A model generated the notes under the pieces. The model had not been told where the DNA came from, did not search any database, and was given only the letters and a program-made list of their open reading frames with translations. Positions 23,835 to 32,414 of a stretch of 64,000 bases of DNA are shown here, piece after piece (the first letter of the stretch is position 1; each line of letters starts with the position of its first letter). The stretch is from Streptomyces sp. R41. Its GTDB lineage: Bacteria; Actinomycetota; Actinomycetes; Streptomycetales; Streptomycetaceae. The stretch lies in the NCBI RefSeq assembly GCF_041053055.1, contig NZ_CP163443.1:1674001-1738000 (forward strand), read 5' to 3'. Position numbers and translations under genes: made by a program.

Positions 23835-24563
23835 ATGAGTGACAACAGCCTGCGTCTGGTGTGGATCTACCCTGACCTGCTGAGCACCTACGGCGACCAG
23901 GGCAACGCGCTCGTCGTGGAGCGCCGGGCCCGCCAGCGCGGCCTCGACGTGGCCCGCCTCGACGTGCGCAGCGACCAGCCGATCCCGACCTCCGGCGACA
24001 TCTACCTGATCGGCGGCGGCGAGGACCGGCCGCAGCGGCTCGCCGCGGAGCGCCTGCGCCGCGACGGCGGTCTGCACCGCGCGGTCGGCAACGGCGCGAT
24101 CGTCTTCTCGGTCTGCGCCGGCTACCAGATCCTCGGCCACGAGTTCGTCAACGACCTCGGCCAGCGCGAGCCCGGCCTCGGCCTGCTCGACGTGGTCTCG
24201 GTGCGCGGCGAGGGCGAGCGGTGCGTCGGCGACGTCCTCGCGGACATCGACCCGCGCCTCGGCCTGCCCCAGCTGACCGGCTTCGAGAACCACCAGGGCG
24301 TCACCCGCCTCGGCCCCACCGCCCGCCCGTTCGCGAACGTGCGGCTCGGCAAGGGCAACGGCACGGGCGACGGCACCGAGGGCGCGTACAACGACACGGT
24401 CTTCGGTACGTACATGCACGGGCCCGTCCTCGCCCGCAACCCGCAGATCGCGGACCTGCTGCTGAAGCTGGCGCTCGACGTGAACGCGCTGCCGCCGATC
24501 GACGACCGGTGGTACGAGGCGCTGCGCAACGAGCGCATCGCGGCTGCGCAGCAGCCTGCGTAG
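23835..24563 (+). CDS. gatD: Lipid II isoglutaminyl synthase, GatD glutaminase subunit
   Basis: A 242-residue class-I-like glutamine amidotransferase. It supplies ammonia to MurT, turning D-iGlu of peptidoglycan stem peptides into D-iGln, which affects crosslinking and lysozyme resistance. The nucleophile lies in FSVCAGYQILGH (about residue 95) and the catalytic His in GTYMHGPVLARNP (about residue 196). IYLIGGGEDRPQRLAA is a family hallmark. ATG 23835 is preceded by GGAGGACGAAGAAG. It is the second gene of the murT-gatD operon and probably the last, since 260 bp precede pfkA. Confidence 0.94.
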   Translation: MSDNSLRLVWIYPDLLSTYGDQGNALVVERRARQRGLDVARLDVRSDQPIPTSGDIYLIGGGEDRPQRLAAERLRRDGGLHRAVGNGAIVFSVCAGYQILGHEFVNDLGQREPGLGLLDVVSVRGEGERCVGDVLADIDPRLGLPQLTGFENHQGVTRLGPTARPFANVRLGKGNGTGDGTEGAYNDTVFGTYMHGPVLARNPQIADLLLKLALDVNALPPIDDRWYEALRNERIAAAQQPA

Positions 24564-24586
24564 ACACAGCCGCGCAGCAGCCTGCG
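24546..24586. repeat. 15-bp direct repeat spanning the gatD stop
   Basis: GCGCAGCAGCCTGCG occurs at 24546-24560 and again at 24572-24586, with a further partial copy (GCAGCCTG) at about 24603. The first copy encodes the last residues of GatD, so the repeat probably arose by slippage duplication of the gene end. Confidence 0.65.
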
Positions 24587-24824
24587 CAAACACCGCCGCA
24601 CCGCAGCCTGTCTGACCGGCTGGAGATCCGCGCGACCCGCTTGAGAAACGGTTCCGCAGGGCGCGGGCGGGAGCCCGTCTGACAGGGCCTCCGCTCACGT
24701 GTGCGGGCGCGTCCAGCAGGCGGACGCACGATGCGAACCCGCCCCCTACCGCCGGTAGGGTGGCGGGGTCCAGCCGGACAGCGTGGTCCGGTCTCCGGCC
24801 CACGTTGAGAAGGTATTTCGGGCT

Positions 24825-25850
24825 ATGCGCATTGGTGTCCTCACGTCCGGCGGCGACTGCCCCGGCCTGAACGCCGTCATCCGGTCCGTCGTGCACCGTG
24901 CCGTCGTCGACCACGGCGACGAGGTCATCGGCTTCCGGGACGGCTGGAAGGGCCTTCTGGAGTGCGACTACCTCAAGCTCGACCTCGACGCGGTGGGCGG
25001 CATCCTGGCCCGCGGCGGCACCATCCTCGGCTCCTCCCGGGTCCAGCCCTCGCACCTGCGGGACGGTGTGGAACGGGTCAAGGGCCATGTCGAGGAGCTC
25101 GGCCTGGACGCGATCATCCCGATCGGCGGTGAGGGCACGCTGAAGGCGGCCCGGCTGATGTCCGACAGCGGCCTGCCCATCGTGGGGGTGCCCAAGACCA
25201 TCGACAACGACATCGCGGTCACGGACGTCACTTTCGGCTTCGACACGGCCGTCGGCGTGGCGACCGAGGCGCTGGACCGGCTGAAGACCACCGCCGAGTC
25301 CCACCAGCGTGTCCTGGTCGTGGAGGTCATGGGCCGCCACACCGGCTGGATCGCGCTGCACTCCGGCATGGCGGCCGGCGCCCACGCCATCGTCGTACCG
25401 GAACGGCCCTTCGACATCGAGGAGTTGGCCACCAAGGTCGGCGAGCGCTTCGAGGCGGGCAAGCGGTTCGCCATCGTCGTGGCCGCCGAGGGCGCCAAGC
25501 CTCGCGCCGGCACGATGGAGTTCGACGAGGGTGGCAAGGACATCTACGGCCACGAGCGTTTCGCCGGGATCGCGCGGCAGCTGTCGATCGAGCTGGAAGA
25601 GCGGCTCGGCAAGGAGGCCCGTCCGGTGATCCTCGGGCACGTTCAGCGGGGCGGTACGCCGACCGCGTACGACCGTGTTCTCGCGACCCGGTTCGGCTGG
25701 CACGCCGTGGAGGCCGTGCACCGCGGGGAGTTCGGCATGATGACCGCGCTGCGCGGCACGGACATCGTCATGGTCTCGCTCGCCGAGGCCGTCGAGACGC
25801 TGAAGACGGTTCCGGACGAGCGGTACGCCGAGGCGGAGTGCGTGCTCTGA
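24825..25850 (+). CDS. pfkA: 6-phosphofructokinase
   Basis: A 341-residue phosphofructokinase catalysing the committed step of glycolysis. Motifs are GVLTSGGDCPGLNAVIR at the N-terminus, PIGGEGTLKAARLM (nucleotide site, about residue 103), GVPKTIDNDIAVTD (substrate site, about 124-137), VEVMGRHTGWIAL and GHVQRGGTPTAYDR. It belongs to the actinobacterial group related to both ATP- and PPi-dependent enzymes. The GGEG variant at the phosphodonor site resembles Streptomyces ATP-dependent enzymes, but donor choice is an inference. Streptomyces usually carry several paralogues. A strong terminator follows. Confidence 0.94.
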   Translation: MRIGVLTSGGDCPGLNAVIRSVVHRAVVDHGDEVIGFRDGWKGLLECDYLKLDLDAVGGILARGGTILGSSRVQPSHLRDGVERVKGHVEELGLDAIIPIGGEGTLKAARLMSDSGLPIVGVPKTIDNDIAVTDVTFGFDTAVGVATEALDRLKTTAESHQRVLVVEVMGRHTGWIALHSGMAAGAHAIVVPERPFDIEELATKVGERFEAGKRFAIVVAAEGAKPRAGTMEFDEGGKDIYGHERFAGIARQLSIELEERLGKEARPVILGHVQRGGTPTAYDRVLATRFGWHAVEAVHRGEFGMMTALRGTDIVMVSLAEAVETLKTVPDERYAEAECVL

Positions 25851-25865
25851 CGCATACGTAGCTGG

Positions 25866-25901
25866 AACTGCCCCCGGTCGCAGCCGCGACCGGGGGCAGT
25901 T
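25866..25901 (+). terminator. Strong terminator after pfkA
   Basis: A perfect 16-bp stem (AACTGCCCCCGGTCGC with GCGACCGGGGGCAGTT), loop AGCC, 16 nt past the pfkA stop and followed by TCTACTCT. It is the strongest hairpin seen in the window. Confidence 0.92.
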
Positions 25902-25931
25902 CTACTCTGGTGCGGACAGACAGCGCACAAC

Positions 25932-25964
25932 CCTCCCCCAGTGCCTTAAAAGGGCCTGGGGAGG
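25932..25964. repeat. Hairpin repeat in the ctaG leader
   Basis: CCTCCCCCAG pairs with CTGGGGAGG around CCTTAAAAGGG, with GTACCCC following. Hairpins of this CCTCCCCCAG...CTGGGGGAGG form recur in Streptomyces leaders (from memory). It ends 24 nt before the ctaG start and could affect its translation. Confidence 0.5.
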
Positions 25965-25988
25965 TACCCCAGAATCAGGAGCCGGCGG

Positions 25989-26942
25989 ATGGATCACAGC
26001 GGGCACGGCATGACCATGGATCTGCCGCCGTTCACGCTGGGGCGGGGGCTCGAATGGTCCGCGGACCCGTTCTTCCTCGTCGCCTGCCTGGTGGGGCTCG
26101 GCCTGTACGGCTGGGGGGTCGTGCGGCTCGCGCGGCGCGGCGACAAGTGGTCGTGGGGACGGACCGCCGCCTTCGTCGTCGGTGTGCTGACCGTGATGCT
26201 CGTGATGTGCACCAAGCTGAACGACTACGGCATGGTCATGTTTAGCGTGCACATGGTGCAGCACATGGTGATCAGCATGCTGTCGCCGATCCTGATCCTG
26301 CTCGGGGCGCCGATCACACTGGCGCTGCGGGCGCTGCCGGTCGCGGCGAAGCGGGGCGACAAGGGGCCGCGTGAGCTGCTGCTGATGTTCCTGCACAGCC
26401 GCTACATGCGGATCATCACGCACCCCGCCTTCACCATTCCGCTGTTCATCGCGAGCCTGTACGCGCTGTACTTCTCGCCGATCTTCGACTTCCTGATGGG
26501 CTCGAAGGCGGGCCACATCACGATGATGTGCCACTTCCTCGCCGTCGGCCTGGTCTTCTTCTGGCCGATCATGGGCGTCGACCCGGGTCCGCACCGCCCC
26601 GGCTATCTCCTGCGGATGCTGGAGCTGTTCGCGGGTATGCCGTTCCACGCGTTCTTCGGCATCGCACTGATGATGGCGTCCGCTCCGATGGTCGAGACGT
26701 ACAAGAACCCGCCCGCCTCGCTCGGCATCGACGCGCTCGCCGACCAGACCGCGGCGGGCGGCATCGCCTGGGCGTTCAGCGAGATCCCCTCCGTCCTCGT
26801 GCTGATCGCGCTGCTGTTCCAGTGGTACGGCTCAGAGCAGCGGCAGGCCAAGCGCACGGACCGGGCGGCGGACCGTGACGGCGACAAGGAACTCGAGGCG
26901 TACAACGCCTATCTGGCCTCACTCAACACACGCGGTCGCTGA
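25989..26942 (+). CDS. ctaG: Cytochrome c oxidase assembly factor, CtaG (Caa3 type)
   Basis: A 317-residue integral membrane protein of the caa3-type CtaG family, which helps insert copper into or assemble cytochrome c oxidase. At least seven hydrophobic helices are visible (FFLVACLVGLGLYGWG, TAAFVVGVLTVMLVMC, MVISMLSPILILLGAPITLA, FTIPLFIASLYALYF, MCHFLAVGLVFFWPIMG and others). Conserved histidine-rich segments fit copper handling: FSVHMVQHMVISML and GMPFHAFFGI. The N-terminal DHSGHGMTM is another His/Met cluster. Start ATG 25989 follows AGGAG. It is preceded by a terminator and so has its own promoter. Confidence 0.88.
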   Translation: MDHSGHGMTMDLPPFTLGRGLEWSADPFFLVACLVGLGLYGWGVVRLARRGDKWSWGRTAAFVVGVLTVMLVMCTKLNDYGMVMFSVHMVQHMVISMLSPILILLGAPITLALRALPVAAKRGDKGPRELLLMFLHSRYMRIITHPAFTIPLFIASLYALYFSPIFDFLMGSKAGHITMMCHFLAVGLVFFWPIMGVDPGPHRPGYLLRMLELFAGMPFHAFFGIALMMASAPMVETYKNPPASLGIDALADQTAAGGIAWAFSEIPSVLVLIALLFQWYGSEQRQAKRTDRAADRDGDKELEAYNAYLASLNTRGR

Positions 26943-27062
26943 ATTAACTTTTCTATTCTCGTTGCGTGAAAGGCGTCGCCATTCAGTAGCATGGAATGCG
27001 AAGCCCTACGTCCGGTCTTCCGGCGCGCAGGGTCCACGGGGGAAACCGCAGGGGGAGCGGTC

Positions 27063-28610
27063 ATGACATTTCGTGCGTCCATGCAAAGGGCTGGGATATC
27101 AACGGCCCGCAGGATCGCTCTACTGCTGGTTTCCGTGCTGATAGTCAGCGGATGCAGCAAATCCGATCAGTTGTTCGTAGTGCGTGCCGTCGCCGCGGGG
27201 ATTTCGCAGGCCGATCCCTTCTTCAAGGAGGACGGCAAGCTCGGCAGGGACACCCGCGTCCCCGAGGCACGGCCGGCAGGCGGGGTGCAGGCCAGCAACA
27301 GTCCGGGGCTGTACGGGGGCACACCGGGCGGCGGGAACGGCCCGGCCGGGGACGGCACGGGCGGGAACAGCACGGGCGGGGACAACGGTTCGCCAGGACA
27401 GGATGAGGGCGGTGGGGCCACCGGTGAGTTCGGCGGGTCGACCAAGCCCGGCACCTGCGTCGTGGCGAAGCTGAAGAAATTCCTCACCGCTCCGGAGAAC
27501 TCCGCGAAGGCACGGGAATGGGCACGCATCCTCCATATCAGCACCGCCGAGATCCCGAATTACATCGATCAACTCACACCCGTCGTGTTGCGCCACGACA
27601 CTCTGGTGACGAATCACGAGTACAAGCACGGCAAGGCCGTCCCCTTCGACGCCTTGTTGCAGGCAGGAATCGCGATTCTGGTCGATAAGCAGGGACTGCC
27701 CGCCGTGAAGTGCTCCTGCGGGAATCCGCTGCGCCCTTCCCAGGTGAACATCAAAAAGACCTCGGTGCAGTTCAAGGACGGAAACAAGAAGTGGTCCGGA
27801 TATCAGCAGGACCACATCGTGATCGTCGAGCCGCCGCCCGGGAACCCTGAGATCGACCGGCTCCAGCTCATCGACGTCAACGACCCCGATCGCGGGATCG
27901 CCCGCGAGCTGGGCGTCGACGGTGACGACACGTCCTTCGACCCGCACGCGCAGCAGACCGTTCCGGCCGTCACCGGCATGACGTTCGCCGAGGCGGCGCG
28001 GAACCTCACCGGCGCCGGGCTGGCCCTGGCCTACGACGGCGACTCCCTGCCGCCGGACGACGCCCAGGTCACCGCCTCCCAGCCCGTCCAGGGCAGCACG
28101 CTGGAGTGGGGCGCCTCCGTGACGCTGTTCGTGCAGTCCGACGACGACGACGGCGGCGGGCAGAGCACTCCCCAGGAATCCGGTGGGACGACCAAGGGTC
28201 CGGACGAGTCGAGCACCGGACCGGATGAATCCACGACCGGTCCCGGCGAGTCGAGCACCGGACCGGATGAATCCACCACCGGTCCCGGGGAGTCCAGCAG
28301 CGGACCGGGCGAGTCCAGCACCGGCCCCGGCACGACATCACCGACCACGCCCACGACCCCGACCACCGGCGGGACGGACTCGCCACCGGTGTCGGGCAGT
28401 ACCCCGGCGAACACGCCGACGGGCGATTCGTCCACCCCCTCGGAGTCCGTCTCGACCGGCCCCACCTCCACCGAGCCGACGACCAGCGGCGCGCCGGGGT
28501 CGAGCGACTCCTCCTCGGTCGACCCCGGCGTCAGCGACTCCGCACCCGGTGCCCCCTCCTCCGCGACCGACGCGACCGACTCCGGTGGGCTCACCGGAGG
28601 CACGTCCTGA
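27063..28610 (+). CDS. PASTA-domain lipoprotein (DUF6777-like)
   Basis: A 515-residue exported lipoprotein. The signal ends in a lipobox (LLLVSVLIVSGC, Cys near residue 31). Next come a Gly/Pro-rich linker and a conserved globular domain (about 130-295, TCVVAKLKKFLTAPENSAKA to RELGVDGDD) with a CSCGNP pair, which I associate with DUF6777. A PASTA module follows (about 300-362, VPAVTGMTFAEAARNLTGAG). The last about 150 residues are a Ser/Thr/Pro/Glu/Gly tail with repeated GPDESSTGPDESTTGPGESS. ATG 27063 follows GGGGGAGCGG. It lies 39 bp upstream of the Ser/Thr kinase gene and is probably its partner. Confidence 0.85.
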   Translation: MTFRASMQRAGISTARRIALLLVSVLIVSGCSKSDQLFVVRAVAAGISQADPFFKEDGKLGRDTRVPEARPAGGVQASNSPGLYGGTPGGGNGPAGDGTGGNSTGGDNGSPGQDEGGGATGEFGGSTKPGTCVVAKLKKFLTAPENSAKAREWARILHISTAEIPNYIDQLTPVVLRHDTLVTNHEYKHGKAVPFDALLQAGIAILVDKQGLPAVKCSCGNPLRPSQVNIKKTSVQFKDGNKKWSGYQQDHIVIVEPPPGNPEIDRLQLIDVNDPDRGIARELGVDGDDTSFDPHAQQTVPAVTGMTFAEAARNLTGAGLALAYDGDSLPPDDAQVTASQPVQGSTLEWGASVTLFVQSDDDDGGGQSTPQESGGTTKGPDESSTGPDESTTGPGESSTGPDESTTGPGESSSGPGESSTGPGTTSPTTPTTPTTGGTDSPPVSGSTPANTPTGDSSTPSESVSTGPTSTEPTTSGAPGSSDSSSVDPGVSDSAPGAPSSATDATDSGGLTGGTS

Positions 28611-28649
28611 TCCGCGTACGAACCAGCGCAGAACCCGGGGAGCAACGGG

Positions 28650-30713
28650 ATGGCACCAGGATCACCGCAATCGGGAGTGGGCCGGATCATCGCCGGCCGG
28701 TATCGGCTGCTGGACCAGGTCGGCTCGGGTGGGATGGGCCATGTGTGGCTCGCCCACGACCAGCGGCTCGACTGCGATGTCGCGCTCAAGGAGATCAGGT
28801 TCCGCAACTTGCCGGAAGGCAATGAGGAGCACGAGTCCCGCATCGCGCGTGCCCGCGCCGAGGCTCGGCACGCGGCGGTGCTGCGCGGGCACCCGCACGT
28901 GGTGACCGTGCACGACGTCCTGGAGCACGAGGGCCTGCCATGGATCGTGATGGAGTACGTGGCGGGCGCGGAGGATCTGCGCGCCTGGCTCGCCCGGCGC
29001 GGTCCGCTGGCCCCCGCCGAATGTGCTCGTATCGGCCTCGCGGTCCTTGACGCCCTGACCGCCGGGCACGAGCGCGGCATCATGCACCGGGATGTCAAAC
29101 CGGCCAACATCCTGCTCGCTCCGGACCGCACGGGCACGCCGGGCGCCCGGATCCTGCTCACCGACTACGGCATCTCCGTCCAGCCGGACTCCCCCGAGAC
29201 CCGCTGGACCAGGACGTCCATCCTGGTGGGCACGGCCGGTTATCTGGCGCCGGAGCGGGCCACGGGCGGGCCACCGACCGCGGCGGCCGACCTGTTCTCG
29301 CTGGGCTGCACCCTGTATTTCGGCGTGGAGGGCCACGGGCCGTTCGACCGCGACACCGATCTCGCCGCCATCACCGCCGTGGTCCTGGAGGAGCCACCGC
29401 CGCCACGGCGGGCCGGAGCGCTGCGACCGGTCGTCGAGGCACTCCTGGTCAAGGATCCCGCCCGGCGGATCTCCGCGGAGGACACGGCGGCGGCGCTGGC
29501 CAGGATCATCACGCCCGAGCCCCACCCGCCGACCCGGGTCGACACGGGCTCGCAGCCGCCCTGGGCCGGTCTCGTCACCTCCGACGGGTCTTCGGGTCCC
29601 GGCGGGGCGGTGGGCGACCAGGGGTTTGCCTCTCCGGGCGCGTACACGCCCACGGCCGTGGGCTCCGGCAGCCCGGCCCGCGACCAGGGCTTCGCCGCTC
29701 CGGCGGCCGCGTACGCGCCCACCGCCCAGGCACCAGGTGCGTACATGCCGGCCGCGCCGGGACCAGCTGCGTATACGCCGACCGCACCGGGACCAGGTGC
29801 CTACACTCCGCCTGGCCAGGGGTTCGGCCCGCCCTGGTACGGAGGGCCGGCCACCCCTGTCACCGGTCCCGGTCCCGGTCCCGGCAGGCGGCGACGCAAG
29901 CGCCCGCGCGCCCTGCAAGCCATGACGGCGGTGCTCCTCGCGCTCGGGCTGACGGCCGGCGGGGTCTGGTACGCCATGGCGCACAAGGCCGAGCTGCCGT
30001 ACGGCGCCGAGGTGGGCCTCTCCGAACCGCTCCGCAAGGGCGACTGCGTCCTCGGTGACCCCGCTCCCTGGAAGGCGGCGGGTGTCCCGCGTCTCAGGCT
30101 GGATCCGAGCTGCAAGGCGCTGCGCCCCGACGGGCAGGTGATGGCGCTGTACAAGGCGCCCTCGTTCGAGGTCGCGCGGCGTCAGGGTGAGAACCAGTGC
30201 TTGGAGCGGACGAAGGAGACCGCGGGCAAGCTCGCGTGGAACGTGCGCAGCATGGCCGTCGTCCCCACGCGCGAGGGCTTCGGCGCCACCGGCGGCAACG
30301 TCGCGTGCCTGCTGGTCGGCAAGGACGGCCCGGTGTACGGCCCGCTGGGCGACCTCCGCCCGTACGGGATGACCTTCGCGGACGCCACCCAGATACAGCG
30401 GAAGGACTGCCTCGGCCATGTCGACGGCGACGCACAGGTCAATGATCACTACGAGCTGGTCGCCTGCGACAAGGAGCACGTCGGGCGCGTCGTCGACATC
30501 ACGCACCTCACGACCTACGCGTCGGACGAGGACCCCTTCGACCAGGCGAACGCGCAGTGCGAGAAGGATGCACCACCGGAGAAGTACCACTACCCCCGCA
30601 CCGTCTACTGGAGTCATGGTCTGCGCAGCACAGGGATCTGGTCGAAGGGCAGGTACCTGGTGGTCTGCAGCATCGAGCGCTTGGACAAAGCCCCCATGCA
30701 CGCAGACCAGTAG
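28650..30713 (+). CDS. Membrane Ser/Thr protein kinase (PknB type)
   Basis: A 687-residue receptor-like Hanks-type kinase. The kinase domain (about 17-280) has the glycine loop QVGSGGMGHVWLAH, the ATP lysine in DVALKEIRF, the catalytic loop IMHRDVKPANILL, and a metal-binding motif reading DYG instead of DFG (LLTDYGISVQ). A Pro/Ala/Gly-rich juxtamembrane linker (285-420) leads to one membrane helix (about 425-447, TAVLLALGLTAGGVWYAMA). The external domain carries eight cysteines (KGDCVLG to VVCSIERL), suggesting four disulfides, and no PASTA repeats. It follows the PASTA lipoprotein gene directly. Confidence 0.9.
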   Translation: MAPGSPQSGVGRIIAGRYRLLDQVGSGGMGHVWLAHDQRLDCDVALKEIRFRNLPEGNEEHESRIARARAEARHAAVLRGHPHVVTVHDVLEHEGLPWIVMEYVAGAEDLRAWLARRGPLAPAECARIGLAVLDALTAGHERGIMHRDVKPANILLAPDRTGTPGARILLTDYGISVQPDSPETRWTRTSILVGTAGYLAPERATGGPPTAAADLFSLGCTLYFGVEGHGPFDRDTDLAAITAVVLEEPPPPRRAGALRPVVEALLVKDPARRISAEDTAAALARIITPEPHPPTRVDTGSQPPWAGLVTSDGSSGPGGAVGDQGFASPGAYTPTAVGSGSPARDQGFAAPAAAYAPTAQAPGAYMPAAPGPAAYTPTAPGPGAYTPPGQGFGPPWYGGPATPVTGPGPGPGRRRRKRPRALQAMTAVLLALGLTAGGVWYAMAHKAELPYGAEVGLSEPLRKGDCVLGDPAPWKAAGVPRLRLDPSCKALRPDGQVMALYKAPSFEVARRQGENQCLERTKETAGKLAWNVRSMAVVPTREGFGATGGNVACLLVGKDGPVYGPLGDLRPYGMTFADATQIQRKDCLGHVDGDAQVNDHYELVACDKEHVGRVVDITHLTTYASDEDPFDQANAQCEKDAPPEKYHYPRTVYWSHGLRSTGIWSKGRYLVVCSIERLDKAPMHADQ

Positions 30714-30806
30714 GCCACCCGGCCCTGGCGAACCGCCTCCCTCCGGGTGAAAATGGGCCCAAGGCCACGGCCCGCGTCGCGGACCCGCCTGGAGGAGGGT
30801 GTCGCG

Positions 30807-30965
30807 ATGCCCGGTTCGACGAAGACGATGGGCGTGATCACCGTGAGTGGGCTCGTCGTGGTGACGGCCTACACGGTGGCGCTCGGCAGCAACGGCTGGC
30901 TGTGGTTCGGCTGGGTCGTTCTCGGCCTGATCACGCTGGGGATGGTGGCCTCGCGCAGCACCTGA
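30807..30965 (+). CDS. Small membrane protein, 52 residues
   Basis: A short protein with two hydrophobic helices (MGVITVSGLVVVTAYTVAL and WLWFGWVVLGLITLGMVA) joined by GSNG. The ATG at 30807 has a strong GGAGGAGG site 8-9 nt upstream, which supports real translation. The function is unknown. It lies 93 bp after the kinase gene, perhaps in the same transcript, and its stop is only 3 bp from the convergent histidine kinase gene. Confidence 0.72.
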   Translation: MPGSTKTMGVITVSGLVVVTAYTVALGSNGWLWFGWVVLGLITLGMVASRST

Positions 30966-30968
30966 TGG

Positions 30969-32174
30969 TCACTCCCGGGGCAGCCGCCCCGCCGAGTGCA
31001 CGCCCGGCTGGTACTTGGGCAGCCGGGCGGTGATCTTCATGCCGGCCCCCACCGCGGTCTCGATGACGAGGCCGTAGTCGTCCCCGTACACCTGGCGCAG
31101 GCGTTCGTCGACGTTGGACAGCCCGATGCCGCCGGAGGGGCTGACCTCTCCGGCGAGGATGCGGCGCAGCCGGTCGGGGTCCATTCCGGCGCCGTTGTCC
31201 TCGATGACGACCAGCGCCTCGGCGCCCGCGTCCTGAGCCGTGATGCTGATGTGGCTCTTGTCGGTCTTGCCCTCCAGACCGTGTTTGACGGCGTTCTCCA
31301 CGAGGGGCTGGAGACAGAGGAAGGGCAGTGCGACCGGCAGCACCTCGGGCGCGATCTGCAGGGTGACCGACAGGCGCTCCCCGAAGCGGGCCCTGACCAG
31401 GGCCAAGTAGTGGTCGATGGCGTGCAGTTCGTCGGCGAGCGTGGTGAAGTCGCCGTGTCGGCGGAACGAGTAGCGGGTGAAGTCGGCGAATTCCAGTAGC
31501 AGTTCACGGGCCCGCTCTGGATCGGTGCGGACGAACGAGGCGATCACCGCGAGCGAGTTGAAGATGAAATGCGGTGAAATCTGGGCGCGAAGTGCCTTGA
31601 TCTCGGCCTCGATCAGCCGGGTACGGGACTGGTCGAGGTCGGCGAGTTCCAGCTGCACCGAGACCCAGCGGGCGACCTCGCCCGCGGCCCGTACGAGGAC
31701 GGCGGACTCGCGGGGCGCGCAGGCGACGAGCGCCCCGTGCACTCGTTCGTCGACGGTGAGCGGCGCGACGACGGCCCAGCGCAGCGGGCAGTCGGGCTCG
31801 TCGCACCTCAGCCGGAAGGCCTCGCCTCGGCCGGTCTCCAGCGGTCCGCCGAGCCGCTCCATGATCTCGGAGCGGTGGTGCGCCCCCACTCCGTCCCAGG
31901 CGAGGACCGTCTCCTGGTCGGTGAGGCACAGCGCGTCCGTGCCGAGCAGCGTGCGCAGCCGTCGCGCGGACCGGCCCGCCGTCTCCCCGGTGAGGCCCGC
32001 GCGCAGCGGGGGCGCGGCGAGCGAGGCGGTGTGCAGGGTCTGGAAGGTGGCGTGCTCGACGGGGGTGCCGAGCCCACCGAGAATTCCGGGCCGCGCGGTG
32101 CGCCTGCCGAGCCAGAAACCGGCGGCGAGCAGCGGCAGCACGGCGACACAGAGCCCCGCGAGGAATCCGCTCAT
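30969..32174 (-). CDS. LytS-like sensor histidine kinase
   Basis: A 401-residue sensor kinase of the LytS/YpdA type. There is one N-terminal membrane helix (GFLAGLCVAVLPLLAAGFWLG), a GAF-like sensory region (about 60-180), the phospho-acceptor LRAQISPHFIFNSLAVIASF (His near residue 205), and an ATPase domain with ENAVKHGLEG, VVIEDNGAGMDPD and GGIGLSNVDERL. Its short membrane part suggests it senses through a partner transporter or an internal signal. The partner regulator is the LytTR gene at 34531, with a symporter and DUF485 gene in between on the same strand. Start ATG 32174 is chosen where the membrane helix begins. Confidence 0.88.
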   Translation of the reverse strand: MSGFLAGLCVAVLPLLAAGFWLGRRTARPGILGGLGTPVEHATFQTLHTASLAAPPLRAGLTGETAGRSARRLRTLLGTDALCLTDQETVLAWDGVGAHHRSEIMERLGGPLETGRGEAFRLRCDEPDCPLRWAVVAPLTVDERVHGALVACAPRESAVLVRAAGEVARWVSVQLELADLDQSRTRLIEAEIKALRAQISPHFIFNSLAVIASFVRTDPERARELLLEFADFTRYSFRRHGDFTTLADELHAIDHYLALVRARFGERLSVTLQIAPEVLPVALPFLCLQPLVENAVKHGLEGKTDKSHISITAQDAGAEALVVIEDNGAGMDPDRLRRILAGEVSPSGGIGLSNVDERLRQVYGDDYGLVIETAVGAGMKITARLPKYQPGVHSAGRLPRE

Positions 32175-32414
32175 CCCGCCGACTCCCCCGGCACGCCGCA
32201 CACACCTCGCCCCTCGCCGACCCTCCACGCGCCTCCCCGCCCGCCGACGCCCGTCACGCCCCGGCTCCCACCACTCCCCCACACACCTCGGCCCCCACCC
32301 GTCCTCCTCAGACCCCCGCTCCCGCCGATCGCCCTCACGCCTCGACCCCCGCCCGACTCCGCAACGCCCCGGCCCCGCCACTCCCCCACACACCTCGGCC
32401 CCCGCCGCTCCCGC
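32175..32414. repeat. Strand-asymmetric C-rich spacer
   Basis: The 240-bp gap between the symporter and kinase genes is very C-rich and G-poor on the plus strand, so the transcript of this minus-strand operon would be G-rich. A block ACTCCCCCACACACCTCGGC occurs twice (about 32271-32290 and 32381-32400), and related CCCACCACTCCC units recur. No gene is evident. It may form G-quadruplex or purine-tract structures in RNA. Confidence 0.6.

Noticed and set aside
23763..25721. Long minus-strand frame antisense to gatD and pfkA
   Set aside because: Shadow of two clearly coding plus-strand genes with full catalytic motifs.
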